64,000 bases of DNA from Odiellus spinosus (Eukaryota; Arthropoda; Arachnida; Opiliones; Phalangiidae): assembly GCA_963920705.1 (NCBI GenBank), contig OY987231.1, forward strand, positions 7,619,424 to 7,683,423, given 5' to 3'. Made by a program: the position numbers and the translations under genes. A model generated the notes under the pieces. It saw only the letters and a program-made list of their open reading frames with translations, was not told the DNA's origin and ran no database searches. Below are positions 1 to 12,560 of the stretch, piece by piece; position 1 is the first letter of the stretch; each line of letters opens with the position of its first letter.

Positions 1-209
1 AGTTCGTTGAGCGAATATCTCTAGCAGCCTTGGAGTTCGTCAAAAAAAAACGTCGTCGTTTGTGGAGAGAGAGAATTTCCAATTTTCCGTAGACATGGCG
101 GTATGAAGAAGGACCCCTCCGATCTCGTAAAATTGGGAATTTTACCCATACAGAGAGGAGCGCTATATCGAACATTAGAGTAGTAGACATCAAATTTCAT
201 CGGCTTCTG
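1..209. mobile_element. Family B element (7-bp TSD group), cut by the window edge
   Basis: The sequence up to CATCGGCTTCTG at 209 matches the right end and body of the B copies at 47427-47761 and 56194-56506, including the GAGAGAGAGAATTTCC and GCGCTATAT stretches. The left end lies outside the window. Open frames here are not conserved as protein between copies. Confidence 0.8.
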
Positions 210-348
210 ATTGTATTTATCAAAATATTGAAGTAAAACTCGCTTGAGTGCGACAAATTGAAATTGCACCAAAATCTAAACATGAATATTATGTTGGTAG
301 ATTATCTAACGTTAACCAAAAATATTTTTTAAATTTAATCATGATTAA

Positions 349-690
349 AGTGAGGCTGTCACGGATTTTCTTAAACTCCAAAATGAAAATTGAGTACCAT
401 TTTCGGAAAGATCGTTCAAATACGATTCAAAATATATATTCATATGCCACAGGAAAAATTACCGCGACAATAAAAATACATATTTTATATATAATCGTCA
501 TTTTGGAACTGTTAAAAAAAAATTACGCGCAATACTACGTCATCACTATAGTCGCGTGGTAATTATAGAACCTAGAGTTGATTCTCGCCCGTTCTGGCAC
601 CAGTAATAAGGTCGCTTTCGCGTGGTCTTTTTCGTAAAAGTACTTAATCCAGAAAGTCAACTACCTTTCGCGTGAAAGAGTTCGCGACTT
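349..690 (+). mobile_element. Family A element, 5' part (TTAA group)
   Basis: TTAA at 345-348 is followed by AGTGAGGCTGTCACGG, the terminal inverted repeat of family A. The body then follows the other copies: AAATTGAGTA, TTCGGAAAGATCGTT, the ACTACGTCATCACTAT block, and the TAAAAGTACTTAATCCAG block. Similarity stops around 690 and no right terminus is seen, so the copy is truncated. Confidence 0.8.
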
Positions 691-838
691 TTAATAAAGA
701 GAAAACATTATTATTTCACATTAATATTGTTAAATTTAAATTCCCGTAGTCAATAGTAGTACTCTTACAATAGGAATTGAACTGAATTGAACCCAAATCT
801 TGACGAATATTCGCTGCGCATTAGAAGTACTAATAAAC

Positions 839-1000
839 CGAGGGGGACGTCACTCTTGATTTTCATGTACACCCGAGTTCACGCAAGTCCGGCTTTGGTA
901 ATACAAACAGTTCGAACTCTTGCTGAACCGAGTCCAGCTTTGGTAGTGCAAAGAGTTCAAACATTTTGTACACCTGAGTTCTCAAGTGTCTGACCCCTCG
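839..1000. mobile_element. Family E hAT-like MITE, 162 bp, intact with 8-bp TSD
   Basis: The element starts CGAGGGGGACGTCACTC and ends GTGTCTGACCCCTCG, giving imperfect terminal inverted repeats. It is flanked by an exact 8-bp duplication, TAATAAAC (831-838 and 1001-1008). The interior repeats GAGTT and GTACACC motifs. It has no coding capacity. An 8-bp TSD is typical of the hAT superfamily. Confidence 0.88.
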
Positions 1001-1008
1001 TAATAAAC

Positions 1009-2060
1009 AAAACTCCTTGATCATGACTGCAATATTTTTATTGACCCTTAATGTAATTCATAGGAAGCGTAAATTTGCTATTGGCTATTCAAATAATGCT
1101 CCGTGATTGGTTAGAAATTAGTATTAGACTTTGTTTCCATTAGAATTAAGTTGGTTTAGAGTCCTTTATTAGACGATGGCATCAGGAATACCATTTTACT
1201 CGATAACTTTAACAATCAAAAATTAAAACCTTTGTTGAATTTTCATATTATCAAAGTCTAGCATCCCTAAATTTAATTAAAATAAATTAGACTTGACCTT
1301 TATATTATATAACCAAGCTCGTCCTTGAGTGACGTCTTGAGGTCGTGATTATATTCGAAACTGCCACGAAAGAAAGCCACAAGTTATGCGTGCATTGTTC
1401 AAAGGAAGATATTTTTCAAGTTCTATTTTTTCCACGCTATGGTTTAATATTGGGTATTAATACGCCTCATCCTTCGCCAGTGTGGAAACATTTCTTAAAT
1501 CCAAAAAATATATATTACGTAGGTGTAAGAATAAATATGTAAGAAATAGGAAAATATGGGTTGCATTCAGGGTGTATTATAGGAGCTCTTCAGAATTTAA
1601 ACTTTCAAAATACTTTTTTAAAGGAGAGGTTGAGGCGGAATGTTACGGGATGTTAAACCACATAGGGAAGAAAGTAGTTCTTAGAACTTGTTCCACTAAA
1701 AACAGGCGTTGAGTTCAAAATCGATTTTCTTTTCTTTTTATGTATATGGAATTTGAGGTTACGAAACGGGAACTTTTAAAATTTATATCTTGTATTTTTT
1801 TTTTATGAAGTGGCAGAGAAGTGTCGGTAAAGAAAACGGATAAATCCTTGAAAAATGATAAATTGATATCGGAAATTATAATATATAATTTTTTTTTTTT
1901 TGGTGGGAATCACGAGTTTTTATGACAAAACTTGAATAATTTTATATTTGGTTTAGTTTTAGTTTAGAGATCTTGGGTGAATTTTAGCTTAAATTATCAG
2001 TATTAAAAATCTAACCAACCGTGAGAATTTTGGGATAATTTTTGATAAATTAATCTACCT
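1009..2060. other. No gene seen
   Basis: AT-rich sequence. The frames at 1345-1712 have no recognisable domain and no splice or repeat support. Confidence 0.5.
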
Positions 2061-2066
2061 TTAAAA

Positions 2067-2379
2067 GAAGTTTACAAACAAATATTAAACTAGAAATAAA
2101 TTTAAAATAGGCTTAGCTGGATTCATTGAGATCCTGAATTTCTTCGCGTTGAAAGATTATTGACCAATGAGCAAAGGCCCGCCTTTAAGGCGAAATCTCC
2201 ATTAGACTTTCAATAACATTCGATTGGTTGTTGACCCTTCAATGCCAAGAAAATCAGGATCACCATGAATCCAGCTAAGCCTATTTTCCGGGGTATAGTT
2301 ATATTTCTAGTTAAATATTTGTTTGTAATTTTTTTTACTGGTGGATTAGGCTTATTTAAATGATATTCTCCCTCTAACG
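2067..2379. mobile_element. Family C foldback element, damaged at both ends
   Basis: It carries the internal landmarks of family C: AAATATTAAACTAGAAATAAA, the GGCTTAGCTGGATTCAT arm, its inverted partner ATGAATCCAGCTAAGCC at about 2264, and the final ATTCTCCCTC. The outer left arm is missing and the right arm is shortened. Confidence 0.8.
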
Positions 2380-2383
2380 ACGC

Positions 2384-2687
2384 CAAGAAGGATCATAGAC
2401 AAGGAGAGGAAAAGTGGGAACGGCGCGGTTCCAACTGCGTCGGCCTAAACTCCCACTCTGGGAGAACGGGGGACAGTCGGGGGTAGAGATGTTTCGTGGT
2501 AAATTGTTGTCACGTGGGTAAAACGAATCCTTTATGAGACGCGTAGTAGCCGACGACGCTAGCGACCACGTGACAACAGTTTACCTCGAGAATTTCCTAT
2601 CCCCCTTTCCACCCGAGTGGGAGGTTGGCTCTTCTCTCTCTAACTCAACGCAGCCCCACTTTTCCTCTCCTTGTCTGATCCTTCTTG
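2384..2687. mobile_element. Family K inverted-repeat element, 304 bp, 7-bp TSD
   Basis: The left end CAAGAAGGATCATAGACAAG is mirrored at the right end by CTTGTCTGATCCTTCTTG. The inverted repeat continues through GGAGAGGAAAAGTGGG. Exact 7-bp duplications ACGACGC flank it (2377-2383 and 2688-2694). It sits directly against the right end of the family C copy. The interior is GC-richer than the surroundings and has no open frame of note. Confidence 0.88.
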
Positions 2688-2694
2688 ACGACGC

Positions 2695-3520
2695 CAAACA
2701 TGATGAATAACTCTTGAAAAGTAGACTCTTAGACGATTTAAAACGTTAAATTTCTTCACTTTTAATCCAAAAAGTTTTAAATTATAAATTATCATTTTGA
2801 TCATTTTACCAGATCAAAATGTAATTTACCATTACCCTGGTAATCTACTAGGTATAGTACCAGGGAAAACGGTAACTTGCCGATTTATAACTCTAAAGGA
2901 AAAGTATAGCGAATCAAAGTGGTTATGTTACCATTATTATTGCATCCTAAATTCCAAATACTATAGACAAATATCTATCAAATACCCCCCGCGGAAAATA
3001 TTTAAGATTAGAAGAAATGAAACCCGGAAATTAATAGCAATCGTAAAACGCGGTGAAAAGTACAATTTGCGATAAAGGGGTGTACAACTTGATTAAAAGA
3101 GAACACTCATAATTAAAAAAGAAAAACCACGAGCCTAGGGGCGGTTTTCTGGTGTGATAAAATTAAATTAAATCAAAACAAAAAAGGGACGCCAAACATT
3201 ATCTAACATGACCTCCAGAAATATACGTTTATGATCCGGTATGATCTCGGGAAGTAAGCTTAATAAATACTCGTCTAATCTATGTTATAATAGTTTTATT
3301 TAGAAGTATGTAAACCTCCTATTCGAGAGACAGAGAGAAATAGAAGTGTACTACTAATTTAAACAAACGTAACACAAGTCTTTCCAACATTACTTATTTA
3401 CTATATTAGAAATTCTCAAAACAACGTTACCAAAAGGGCTTTTTTAAATAACAGCTTTATTATGAGAGCGAATTACATCACGTAAGGTAAAGTTAGGTTA
3501 GTTTTTTTAATAGAAAAATC
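2695..3520. other. No gene seen
   Basis: AT-rich DNA. The frame at 2797-3075 has no recognisable domain. Local ACCAGATC/TACCAGGG repeats near 2806-2865 give weak dyads only. Confidence 0.5.
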
Positions 3521-3524
3521 CGCT

Positions 3525-3972
3525 GTTCTTAGAGACAAGCGTTGTTCTGAGAGACAAACGTTGTTCTGAGAGACCAGCACTGTCCTGAGAGACAAGCGTT
3601 GTTCTGAGAGACAAGCGTTGTTCTGAGAGACAAGCGTTGTTATGAGAGACAACCTCTGTTCTGAGAGACAACCTCTGTTCTGAGAGACAACCTCTGTTCT
3701 AAGAGACCTCTGTTCTGAGAGACAACCTCTGTTCTGAGAGACAACCTCTGTTCTGAGAGACAACCCCTGTTCTGAGAGACAACCCCTGTTCTGAGAGGCA
3801 GCCCCTGTTCTGTGACACAACCCCTTTTCTTAGAGACAGCCCCTGTTCTGAGGGACAGCCTCTGTTCTGAGAGACCTCTGTTCTAAAGGACAAGCGTTGT
3901 TCTGAGAGACAAGCGTTGTTCTGAGAGGCAACCTCTGTTCTGGGAGACAACCATTGTTCTTAGAGACAACCC
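3525..3972. repeat. 19-bp minisatellite (GTTCTGAGAGACAACCTCT)
   Basis: About 23 tandem units of GTTCTGAGAGACAASSYST. Variants cluster: GTTGT-type units at both ends and CCTCTG/CCCCTG-type units in the middle, a pattern expected from successive local expansions. Three overlapping minus-strand frames (SQNRGCLSEQ-like repeats) are only the array read in frame. Confidence 0.92.
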
Positions 3973-4054
3973 CCAATACAACCCAATGCTGGTAGGATAT
4001 AAAACTAATAACAATTAACAATTATCTCTTAATAAATAAAGATGAATAAATATA

Positions 4055-4232
4055 CCCGGCGTTCATAAGCGTCTTCTAACGGCCGAAACAGGACAGGAAA
4101 AAGTAGAAACTAATTAACTAACCTCGTGCGTGATTGCTACATGGATAGAGAATATACAGACGTGATTTTGTTTGTTCCTACTCTTCCCTGCACTGTTTGT
4201 AGCCGTTAGAGGATGCTTATGAACACCAGATT
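4055..4232. mobile_element. Family U inverted-repeat element
   Basis: GGCGTTCATAAGCGTCTTCT at the left is mirrored by a right end reading GGATGCTTATGAACACC. The inverted match continues inward through CTAACGGC and AAACAG. Partial relatives occur at 14665 and 53898. A TSD could not be fixed. Confidence 0.7.
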
Positions 4233-4971
4233 TTGTAATTTTTATCTATTATGATAGGTGTCCATTGTTACTAGTCATACTTTCGAATTAATGATGTCTC
4301 CGCGACAGGAAAACATTGGGGAGATACGTTTAGTGATGCCCTGTCGTTTACAATAACTTATTTTATTCGAGAGAAGTTTTCAAGCTAGCGAAAGCTGAGG
4401 CGTATTAATACGTAATGTTTAAATGCATTGTAGATTAAAATAATTTGGCAAACTGGTCTCGATCCCAAAATTACTTTTAATTATATGGTAAAATTTTATA
4501 AATCAAAAATAGCCCCAAGTTTTGTAAGAAAAGGTTTTAGTCAAAAGCTTTTGCGTGTAAGAAAGTCATTTTTACGTTAGTGTAAATAAGAAGATTCATA
4601 TTTATTCAATTTTCCTGTAGGCGCACAATGGTTTGTCTGGAAGTTAGATCTCAGTGCCACTGTTATTATGTAAAAGCACACGATTACAATATTCATTCTA
4701 TACACTTGACTGCTAAAACGTAACCGCGACGTAGATTAACTTAAACTTTCGACCGTATCACCAAAAATATTTTTAAACTTTCAAAGAAAGTCAGTCGATC
4801 AAAAATATGATAATGGGTTAATAAAATGGAAAATTTTAAAATCCCGTTTTATTTTTCTCTGTGGCTGTAGCAAATTTATTAATAATTTATTTAATTTTTC
4901 ACATAACTAGCTAATATTAGGAACGGTTAGAGTTTTAAATTTTCTTCTCAAAACCATAATTAAAACTGTCT
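4233..4971. other. No gene seen
   Basis: AT-rich, with no repeat family that I could match elsewhere in the window. Confidence 0.5.
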
Positions 4972-4979
4972 ATTTGAAG

Positions 4980-5325
4980 CGAGGGGGTAGACACTTAGTT
5001 TTTGGTGTACACCTGAGGTCGAATTTTGCTGAGATCGCCAGAGTTCAAGTGAGTTCCTCGAACTCGTTCCAATTTGCTTTGAGTTCTCCCAAATTTCTAA
5101 GAGTTCTCAGGGATTCGAAAGAGTTCTCAGGGATTCGAAAGAGTTCGTGCGAGTTCTCAGAGAATTCAGAAGAGTTCTCGAGAGTTTGGAAGAGTTCGAA
5201 AATTTGCGAGTTCGCGTAAGATTCAGAGATTTCTCGTAAGTTTCCAAGAGTTTGCGGAGTTCTGACGAATTCGTGCGAGTTCATTTCCACTTGTAGACCG
5301 TGTTCCCCTAGTGTCTGCCCCTTCG
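4980..5325. mobile_element. Family E hAT-like MITE with expanded core, 346 bp, 8-bp TSD
   Basis: The termini CGAGGGGGTAGACACT and AGTGTCTGCCCCTTCG match family E. An exact 8-bp duplication, ATTTGAAG (4972-4979 and 5326-5333), flanks it. It is twice the length of the 162-bp copies because the interior is filled with variants of GAGTTCTCAGGGATTCGAA (about 5090-5280). It landed on the very end of the neighbouring family A copy, which starts inside its right TSD. Confidence 0.88.
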
Positions 5326-5331
5326 ATTTGA

Positions 5332-5815
5332 AGTGAGGTTGTCACGAATTTTTCATGAAACTCCAAATGGAAATTGAGTAGCATTTTCGGAAAGATCGTT
5401 AAAAAACGATTCAAAATATATATAAATATGTCATAGAAGAAATTACCGCGACAGTAAAAATATATATTTTATTATCCCCATTTTCGGAATTTTTAAAATT
5501 AAAATTCCCCGCAATACTACGTCATCAATATGGTAGCCTGGCTATTGTAGAGCCTACAGTTTATTCTCGCGCGTTCTAACACCAGTGATAAGGTCGCTTT
5601 CGCGCGGTCTCTTTCGTAAAAGTACTTAATCCAGAAAGTCAATTATCTTTCGTACGATAATAATCGTTAATTACGTTCCGGAAATGAACTACGTCATATA
5701 TCGGAATAAAAATGACCTGTATATACTTCTTATTTTAATTTTGAAGTTTCTTAAGAACGCATCAACTCAGTGATATAAAATTTTTATTCTGGCACTTTAA
5801 TAATATGATAATAAT
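5332..5815 (+). mobile_element. Family A element, degenerate right end
   Basis: It begins AGTGAGGTTGTCACG and follows the family A consensus through TTTCGGAAAGATCGTT, the ACTACGTCATCAATAT block and GTTAATTACGTTCCGGAAAT. The right end is eroded. The upstream base quartet is TTGA rather than TTAA, probably from mutation or from the family E insertion at its edge. Confidence 0.75.
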
Positions 5816-6806
5816 CAAGAATGTGAAATTAAATGAGACTTGCCATTTATTTTTTTTTTTACGGCGAGAAAGTTTCTTCATTTTTCTAAACGGGTCAAAA
5901 TATTTTGGATGGGTTATAATAATAAAAATAATAATAAAGGGAATTTGTGAAAGACATTTTTTATTAAGGCTGATGATCCCTCTTTGTATATTAAAACTTA
6001 AAACTGGTCTCGGCCTAGCTTTCTAAGCCGGAGTTTTTGTGAGAAATTATTCTTATTGTCATTTTATACATTTATAAAATTCGAGAGAGTAAACACATTC
6101 ATAAACTTAGAGTTCTTAAGCTATCCATAAAGTTTTTTAGAGACCGGTTTTCAAGACGATTCGAATCAGTTGTTTTCAACTTCTTTGAACGCAATTATGC
6201 AAAGATATCCTAACTATAAAGTGTAATCTTTAGCACCTGGAAAAGTCAGGGAAATATAAAATAAATATCTCTTGAAATTGGCTCTTGAAAACTTCCCTAC
6301 AAGTTTGCTAATTTTCCTCTTCCCCCCCCCCCTCCAAAGGTTCGAAAATGTGGTTATTCGCGATACGATAGACAAATTCGAAATTGAAGAGGAACTTGCA
6401 GGGGCAGCACGCCATTGGGGTACACTCTTTACGCGCCGATCTGTTAATCTGCTTTCGTAGTTCCCATTCTGATCATATTCTGATTGGCTAAGCTATGACG
6501 AGAGAGACAAACTAGAACCCCTCCCCTCGCACTTCGAGCCTCGACGCTTTTTAATAGACTCGCCTAATTGATACAGATTAGGGAAAGTTTTTAAATCTAA
6601 AAGGTAACAGTGAAATCTTAAGTCTCTCGAGGGATGAAAATGAAACGCCAGAGGGCGTTCATTAGAGGTGTGAGAAAATGAAAAGCAGACGTATTTTCAT
6701 TCTTGTCAGTATACCAGAGGCTAAAATTAAGTGGAATTACGTGACAATTTTTTTATGAAATTTGTTTAAATACATTTTAAGGCATTATGCCTATGCCTAT
6801 CGGTTT
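5816..6806. other. No gene seen
   Basis: AT-rich, with short T, C and A tracts. The frame at 6272-6460 has no recognisable domain. Confidence 0.5.
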
Positions 6807-6810
6807 TTAA

Positions 6811-7345
6811 AGTAGACACGCAACTGCTAACTCCATTCGGACGATCCTTGTGAAGTTGATCTCGCACCGAGCTCGCAAATTGTATCTTTAGAAATTGAAA
6901 GCGTGACGTCTGTTTTGCTTTTCATTTCATTTTGCTCCCGTGCAATAATCAAAGAAATCAGCTTACCCAGTGAGGAAAAATCTTCTAATTTGATCAAAAA
7001 TGGTCCTAATTTGAAATTTTCAACAGAATTAGACCAAATTTAACAAATGAAATAACCCGAATTCAACAAATATGGACCAATGGAATTTCAAATTGTGGTC
7101 CTTTTTGTTCATTTCATGTTATTTAATTTTGTTTATTCGTATAATTCTGTCCGAATTTTCCAATTTGGGCGATTTTTGACCAAATTAGAAGATTCTGTTA
7201 TTGAAATGAAAAGTAAAACCGACGTCACACTTGCGTAAAAAAAGCCTCGTGATTTTTCAATTTCTTGTGGTTTTAATCACAAGCTTGGAGTCAGATCAAT
7301 TTCATAAGCGAGGTAACAAGGCCCGAGTGACGATTAAAGTCACCG
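6811..7345. mobile_element. Family H element (TTAA group), right end truncated
   Basis: TTAA at 6807-6810 is followed by AGTAGACACGCAACTGC. The inner arms GACCAAATTAGAAGATT and AATCTTCTAATTTGATC are inverted copies of each other. The ends of the relatives at 14755, 29640, 31195 and 33062 share AAATGAAAAGT-AAACCGACGT and GCTTGGAGT motifs. Confidence 0.65.
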
Positions 7346-8165
7346 CGACGTCATATTTTTCAATCTCTTACCTCGGTGCTGACCATATTGAAGTTTTATC
7401 ACTATTTTCAACCTTCTTTGTAGAACTGAAAATTCTGTATTATCATCACGTCTTGTGTCGCCTCCCCTATCTAATACCTCACTATTTCAATCATTAATTA
7501 ACTGCCCAAAATGATATACATTTACGATAAATTTGACTTTGGTCAAGGGAATTTTTTTTTTTTTCCAATCCCTTTAGTCAAATATTCGTTTGACGTCACG
7601 TATATAACCTTTGTTCGATGACTTTCGCCCCCAACGTCCGATGACGCGCGAATGGGAACGGGGAAGAGGGTGGTCGAGCGATTGGGTCGCGAATCAAAAT
7701 GAGTTTTCTTCCTATACGTTTTCCTAATTAACGATGATTTATACTGGAAATCCTTCAATCATGGTTTGGAATTACTACGACCTCTTCCATTAGCTATACC
7801 TCAATGCCGACAGGAGACAAGCCATTTTATGATTTTAATCTTTTAATTTTGAGCTTCGACAATCGTAGTTAATGTTCAAATAATATATGATATTTCATCC
7901 CTGAAACTAAACAACTAGGGAATCCCTATATTTGCCGGCTTAAAATCATCAGCTGGATATTATTTCACTAATTAAACTTTAACGCGATTTTCTTCGGGGC
8001 TTTGGCTCCAGTAATTATCCCGCAAAATATCTTATTATATAACTTATTTGAAGATATAGCTAGGGAACGTTGTTACCGAATTTCGATATAGTTTCATTAT
8101 TTTATAAATCTATTTATAAATTTACGTTTTGGTTGATCGACTTTGTTCACTTTACTTGTTTTATT
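7346..8165. other. No gene seen
   Basis: AT-rich, with a CpG-bearing patch near 7625-7690. No family is recognised. Confidence 0.45.
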
Positions 8166-8955
8166 TTCCTATAATTGACTAATTTTGTTATAGTTAATTA
8201 ATCATTCGACTAATTTCGCTATAATTGATTTAATTATTTAATATATTTAATCATTCGACTAAATTCGTTATAATTGATTTAATCATTCGACTAATTTTGA
8301 TATAATTGATTTAATTATTCGACCAATTTCGTTATAATTGATGTAATTATTCGACTAATTTCGTTATAATTGATTTAATTATTCGACCAATTTCGTTATA
8401 ATTGATTTAATCATTCTAGTTACTAATTTCGTTATAGTTGATTTTAATTGATGAATTAGTACGACATAGTTGATTTAATCGACTGTATCATAGAGTTGAT
8501 TTAATTAGTCGACTAATTTCTTTATGGTTGATTTAATTGTTCGACTAATTTCTTTATGGTTGATTTAATTTTTCGACTAATTTCTTTATGGTTGATTTAA
8601 TTTTTCGACTAATTTCTTTATGCTTGATTTAATGATTCAACCAATTTCGTTATAGTTGATGTAATCGATTAATTACATTAAAAGTTATTTTTATCGGTTA
8701 ATTTAGTTGAAGTTCATATTATCGATTAATTTAGTTAAAGTTCATATTATCGATTAATTTCGTTAAAGTTGATTAGATTATTCGACTAATTTCGTTATAG
8801 TTGATACAATCAATCAATTAATTTCGTTATAGTGGATTTAATTAACTAATTTCGTTATAGTGGATTTAATTAACTAATTTCGTTATAGTGGATTTTAATT
8901 TATCAACTTTATATTTAATTTAGCTAATTAATTTAGATGTAGTAGATTTAATTTT
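8166..8955. repeat. 32-bp degenerate minisatellite (AATTTCGTTATAATTGAT core)
   Basis: About 24 diverged units around ATTCGACTAATTTCGTTATA plus TTGATTTAATT. A near-identical subarray with TTTCTTTATGGTTGAT lies at 8510-8640. A related array in inverted orientation is at 46240-46810. Confidence 0.85.
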
Positions 8956-10155
8956 AATATTGGTCTGTAGAAATGTTCTATCATTCTTTTACAGTTTATT
9001 GTTCAGATAAAATCTGACCCTTAGCTTGTAAAGTCATTTCTGACATAGTGATTTCAAATTAATTCTCGTTTAAAGCAAAATTACGTAATAATAACTTGAT
9101 TTCACTATAGGTAATGTAAGCTTCATATCGAATCTAAACGAATTCGACGGAATTTTCTGTCGTTATCTTCATCAAAATTAAGTTTCCGTTTATGTTTTAT
9201 TTTATCTATTTATCCTGAAAAACCCGTGACCTTGTTATTTAACTACAATTAGTCGAATTTCATTTAACTGCGTGTAAACGTTTCTTATTATGTTATGAAA
9301 TAAGCCTGATTATATAAATTAATTGAAATTATTTCGGTAGCTTCCACTGCAGTTCATTGATTGATTACGGCCCCGTTGAATGTTCAAAAATACTTTAAAT
9401 ATGGGGAAAATATACCGTAATCGTTTTAAATATATCCTTCGTATTGTTTATTAGTCGCTATTCTTGGCGAACCAATAAAATTGACAGATGTGTACCAGTA
9501 CTCGAGTATCCCTATAAAATTGTTTGAGTTTTGCTAAACGAGCCCCTTTTTAGAGTAGCGGCAGATTTCCACCTTTTCGTCGATATAATCTAAGGAGTAA
9601 TTACCTAAATGCCGTGATCCAATACATGTATATGGGCCAACGCCCCATTGTTAATTTCGTATCGTTCGTATCGATTTATAGAATTTTTTTGTTTGTTCGG
9701 TTTTTATTATTATTATTTTCAAAAACACCCGAAGCGTTTAATTTTTTTTTTTTTTTTTTTTTTTCGTAACAATAAGAAGTTAAAAATGTTGTTTAAAAAT
9801 ATCTAGCTTCCGTTATAAAACTAAAATATCCGTCCCATTCTTAATTTACAACGAACATCGAATACAATCCATAAAGGTAGAATGAAATGACTTATATGAT
9901 AATTCTCAATTTATAGGGATAGTAACACACGCAGGGTAACAAAATTTTCATTGTGTTTCGGCTATTTTCCTAAATTTTCCTTTTTTTCTTCAAAAATTCT
10001 TTCGTATTTTCCACCGCATGTTTTTTGCTCAAAAACTACAAAAATAAGTGAGATAAATTTGTGAAATTGGGTAAAGTGTCAGCTGCTTCACTGTATTTGG
10101 TTTTTACCCCGATATTAGTTATTCAACTTTTGAGAATGAATTTTATAATTTCATA
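8956..10155. other. No gene seen; T23 tract at 9742-9764
   Basis: AT-rich DNA with a T homopolymer. No conserved frame or known repeat. Confidence 0.5.
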
Positions 10156-10159
10156 TTTG

Positions 10160-10765
10160 AAACCTATATTTTCCTATAATTCCTGTACTAATTCTATATT
10201 TTCCTATAATTTCTATAATAATTCTCCTATATTTCCTATAATTTCTATAATAATTCTCCTATATTTTCCTATAATTCCTGTACTAATTCTCCTATATATT
10301 CCTATAATTTCTATAATAATTCTCCTATATTTTCCTATAATTCCTGTACTAATTCTCCTATATTTTCCTATAATTTCTATAATAATTCTCCTATATTCTC
10401 CTATAATTTCTATAATAATTCTCCTATATTTTCCTATAATTCCTGTACTAATTCTCCTATATTTTCCTATAATTTCTATAATAATTCTCCTATATTTTCC
10501 TATAATTTCGATAATAATTCTCCTATATTTTCCTATAATTCCTGTTCTAATTCTCCTATATTTTCCTATAATTCCTGTACTAATTCTCCTATATTTTCCT
10601 ATAATTTCTATAATAATTCTCATATATTTTCCTATATAATTTCTGTAATTATTCTGCTATATTTTCTATAATTTCTATAATAATTCTCATATATTTTCCT
10701 ATATAATTTTTGTAATTATTCTGCTATATTTTCTATAATTTCTATAATTTCCTATAAATCGTTGG
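10160..10765. repeat. 33-bp minisatellite (CTCCTATATTTTCCTATAAT)
   Basis: About 18 units alternate two subtypes, one with TTTCTATAATAATT and one with TCCTGTACTAATT. Because 33 is a multiple of three and the unit lacks stops in some frames, long frames appear on both strands (10061-10639 plus, 10213-10623 minus). These are array artefacts. Confidence 0.93.
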
Positions 10766-10844
10766 AAAATTCCATATTCTGATAATTATTTTGGATTTTA
10801 TTTGTGGTCACACTTCACGTTTTTGAGCGCAGTTTTATTCATTT

Positions 10845-11125
10845 ATTTTAAATTGAAACTTGTAGCTAAAAATGAAGCAGCTTTGGAATTTATGATAGCG
10901 TTTGTAATGTCCTAACTATAATATAGGTCTTAAGCATCAAACGCTGCCCTATTATCTTAATGTTAGGACATTACAAGCGCTCTTAAATAATATGATTCAA
11001 TCATAATACTTTCAAATTAATTTAAACACCAAAAACGTGTCTAATAAGTATTTAAAAATTCTCGAATACGTTTTTTGGCACTGTGATTCCGATAATAAAT
11101 TCAAAAGCTGTGCCATTTTAATAAT
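10845..11125. mobile_element. Family J foldback element, partial
   Basis: The GAAACTTGTAGCTAAAAAT and GAAGCAGCTTT left end, and the inverted GCTTGTAATGTCCTAAC/GTTAGGACATTACAAGCG centre, match the J copies at 43281 and 59105. The arms are eroded and no clean TTAA pair is visible. Confidence 0.7.
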
Positions 11126-11935
11126 ATTATTAATAAACTGTAGGCATAGAACCATAATTTAAACTCACGTTTTTCTTTTTAATTGCCGTAATGACCAAAA
11201 ATGAATAACTTTATCAAATAAAATTTAAATAACTTCATTCTACCTTTACAAAAATATATGTTCCACGTTTCGTATTAATTTTGTTACGAAGATATTTACA
11301 GTTATTTCGTTTAGTTTCCTAAATAAACCTCTCGCAATCATTTTGAATTTTCAGCACTTAACAAAACTAAGACTGGCCACAATTTCTAACAAACCAAATC
11401 ATAGAGATCATATAATGAATCCCCTATTTGTACGTAGTGTAAACTCTAATTGATTCTAAATTGTACGAGAATTCGATTCCATGGCGGAAATGGGTGGTGT
11501 CATGTTCCCATCGCCTAACAATAAATATATAAAATCCGGGTGTGTAGATATATACGAATATTTATATTACGTGATGTCAGAATAGCGCCTTTCATCGTAT
11601 TAAGGTCAATGAGAGAATAACGAGGGATGCCATTAATGTATATTTACAAAGTTTATAGTGATATAACGGATTCACGGATTGTCAGGACGTAGGAATTTGT
11701 CGATTTATATATACATCACCTAATAAAAACTTAAAGTACCTCTGACATAATATTTTTTTATCGAGGGCTTATGTAGATTGTCATAAGTATGATAAGTTTA
11801 CATTTAAATGCGGGACTTTCTGAATTAAGTATTTACACGAGAGAGACTGCGCGAAAACAATCGTATGACGTACGTGGCAGAACGCCCGATATAATAGAAA
11901 CACGACCTCATGATGGTGACATATTTTTAGTTTCA
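11126..11935. other. No gene seen
   Basis: AT-rich. The frame at 11781-11999 on the minus strand runs into family C and is not supported. Confidence 0.5.
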
Positions 11936-11936
11936 A

Positions 11937-12234
11937 ATAATTAAATAAGATGCATTCATGGAGATCCTGAATTGCCTCCGTGTAAGGTCTAGCGACCAAT
12001 GAGCAACGGAGATCTCCACGAGACTTACAATCGAGTTCGATTGGTCGCTAGACCTTATACGCGAGGAAATCAGAATCTCCATGAATCCCGCTAAACCTAT
12101 TTCCCTTGTAAGTTTTAATTTTATTTCTAGTTTAATATTTGTTCGTTAATTTTTTCACTAGTGGATTAGGGCATATTTAAACAATAAGGAATCGATCAAA
12201 AATCAGTTGTTGCTAGGTTTGCATTCTCCCTTGA
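11937..12234. mobile_element. Family C foldback element, left arm missing
   Basis: It starts in the inner arm (ATTCATGGAGATCCTGAATT), contains the GGTCTAGCGACCAATGAGC and inverted CGATTGGTCGCTAGACC centre, and runs to a GCATTCTCCCTTG right end. Only the inner and right parts remain. Confidence 0.82.
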
Positions 12235-12370
12235 AAAGGAGGATGTAGAGGAAAATGAAGTGTTTTTCTTTTCCTAAAAATAAGACACAATAGCGTACTA
12301 AAACATTCAGGAAGTGAGTACATGTCTGAATTGTACAAACAATAAGAAACCTGATTTTACGTTGAATTAA

Positions 12371-12556
12371 AAGAAGAACCTTTGACTAATCAAAAGACAC
12401 CCCTGCAACTTTGGCTTAAAATTATCCACGCAACACACTCTTTGATTCGCCCTAAATCTTGTTCGTACACAATCGCGCGTACAACAGCGCCTGTCACGGA
12501 TATTTTACGAAGCCAAAGGTACAGGTGATTGTTTTGATTAGTCGGAAGTTTCCCTT
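12371..12556. mobile_element. Family I inverted-repeat element, 186 bp, TTAA-flanked
   Basis: TTAA at 12367-12370 and 12557-12560 bracket ends AAGAAGAACCTTTGAC and GTCGGAAGTTTCCCTT. The inner inverted repeat is GACTAATCAAAAGACACC with CTTTGGCTT, mirrored by AAGCCAAAGGTACAGG. Relatives lie at 43145 and 61920. Confidence 0.8.
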
Positions 12557-12560
12557 TTAA

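Noticed and set aside
3473-4021. Three minus-strand frames with SQNRGCLSEQ-like repeats
   Set aside because: They are the 19-bp minisatellite read in its three frames in turn.
10061-10639. 192-codon plus-strand frame and a 136-codon minus-strand frame
   Set aside because: Both are the 33-bp minisatellite read in frame; the unit length is a multiple of three and lacks stops.
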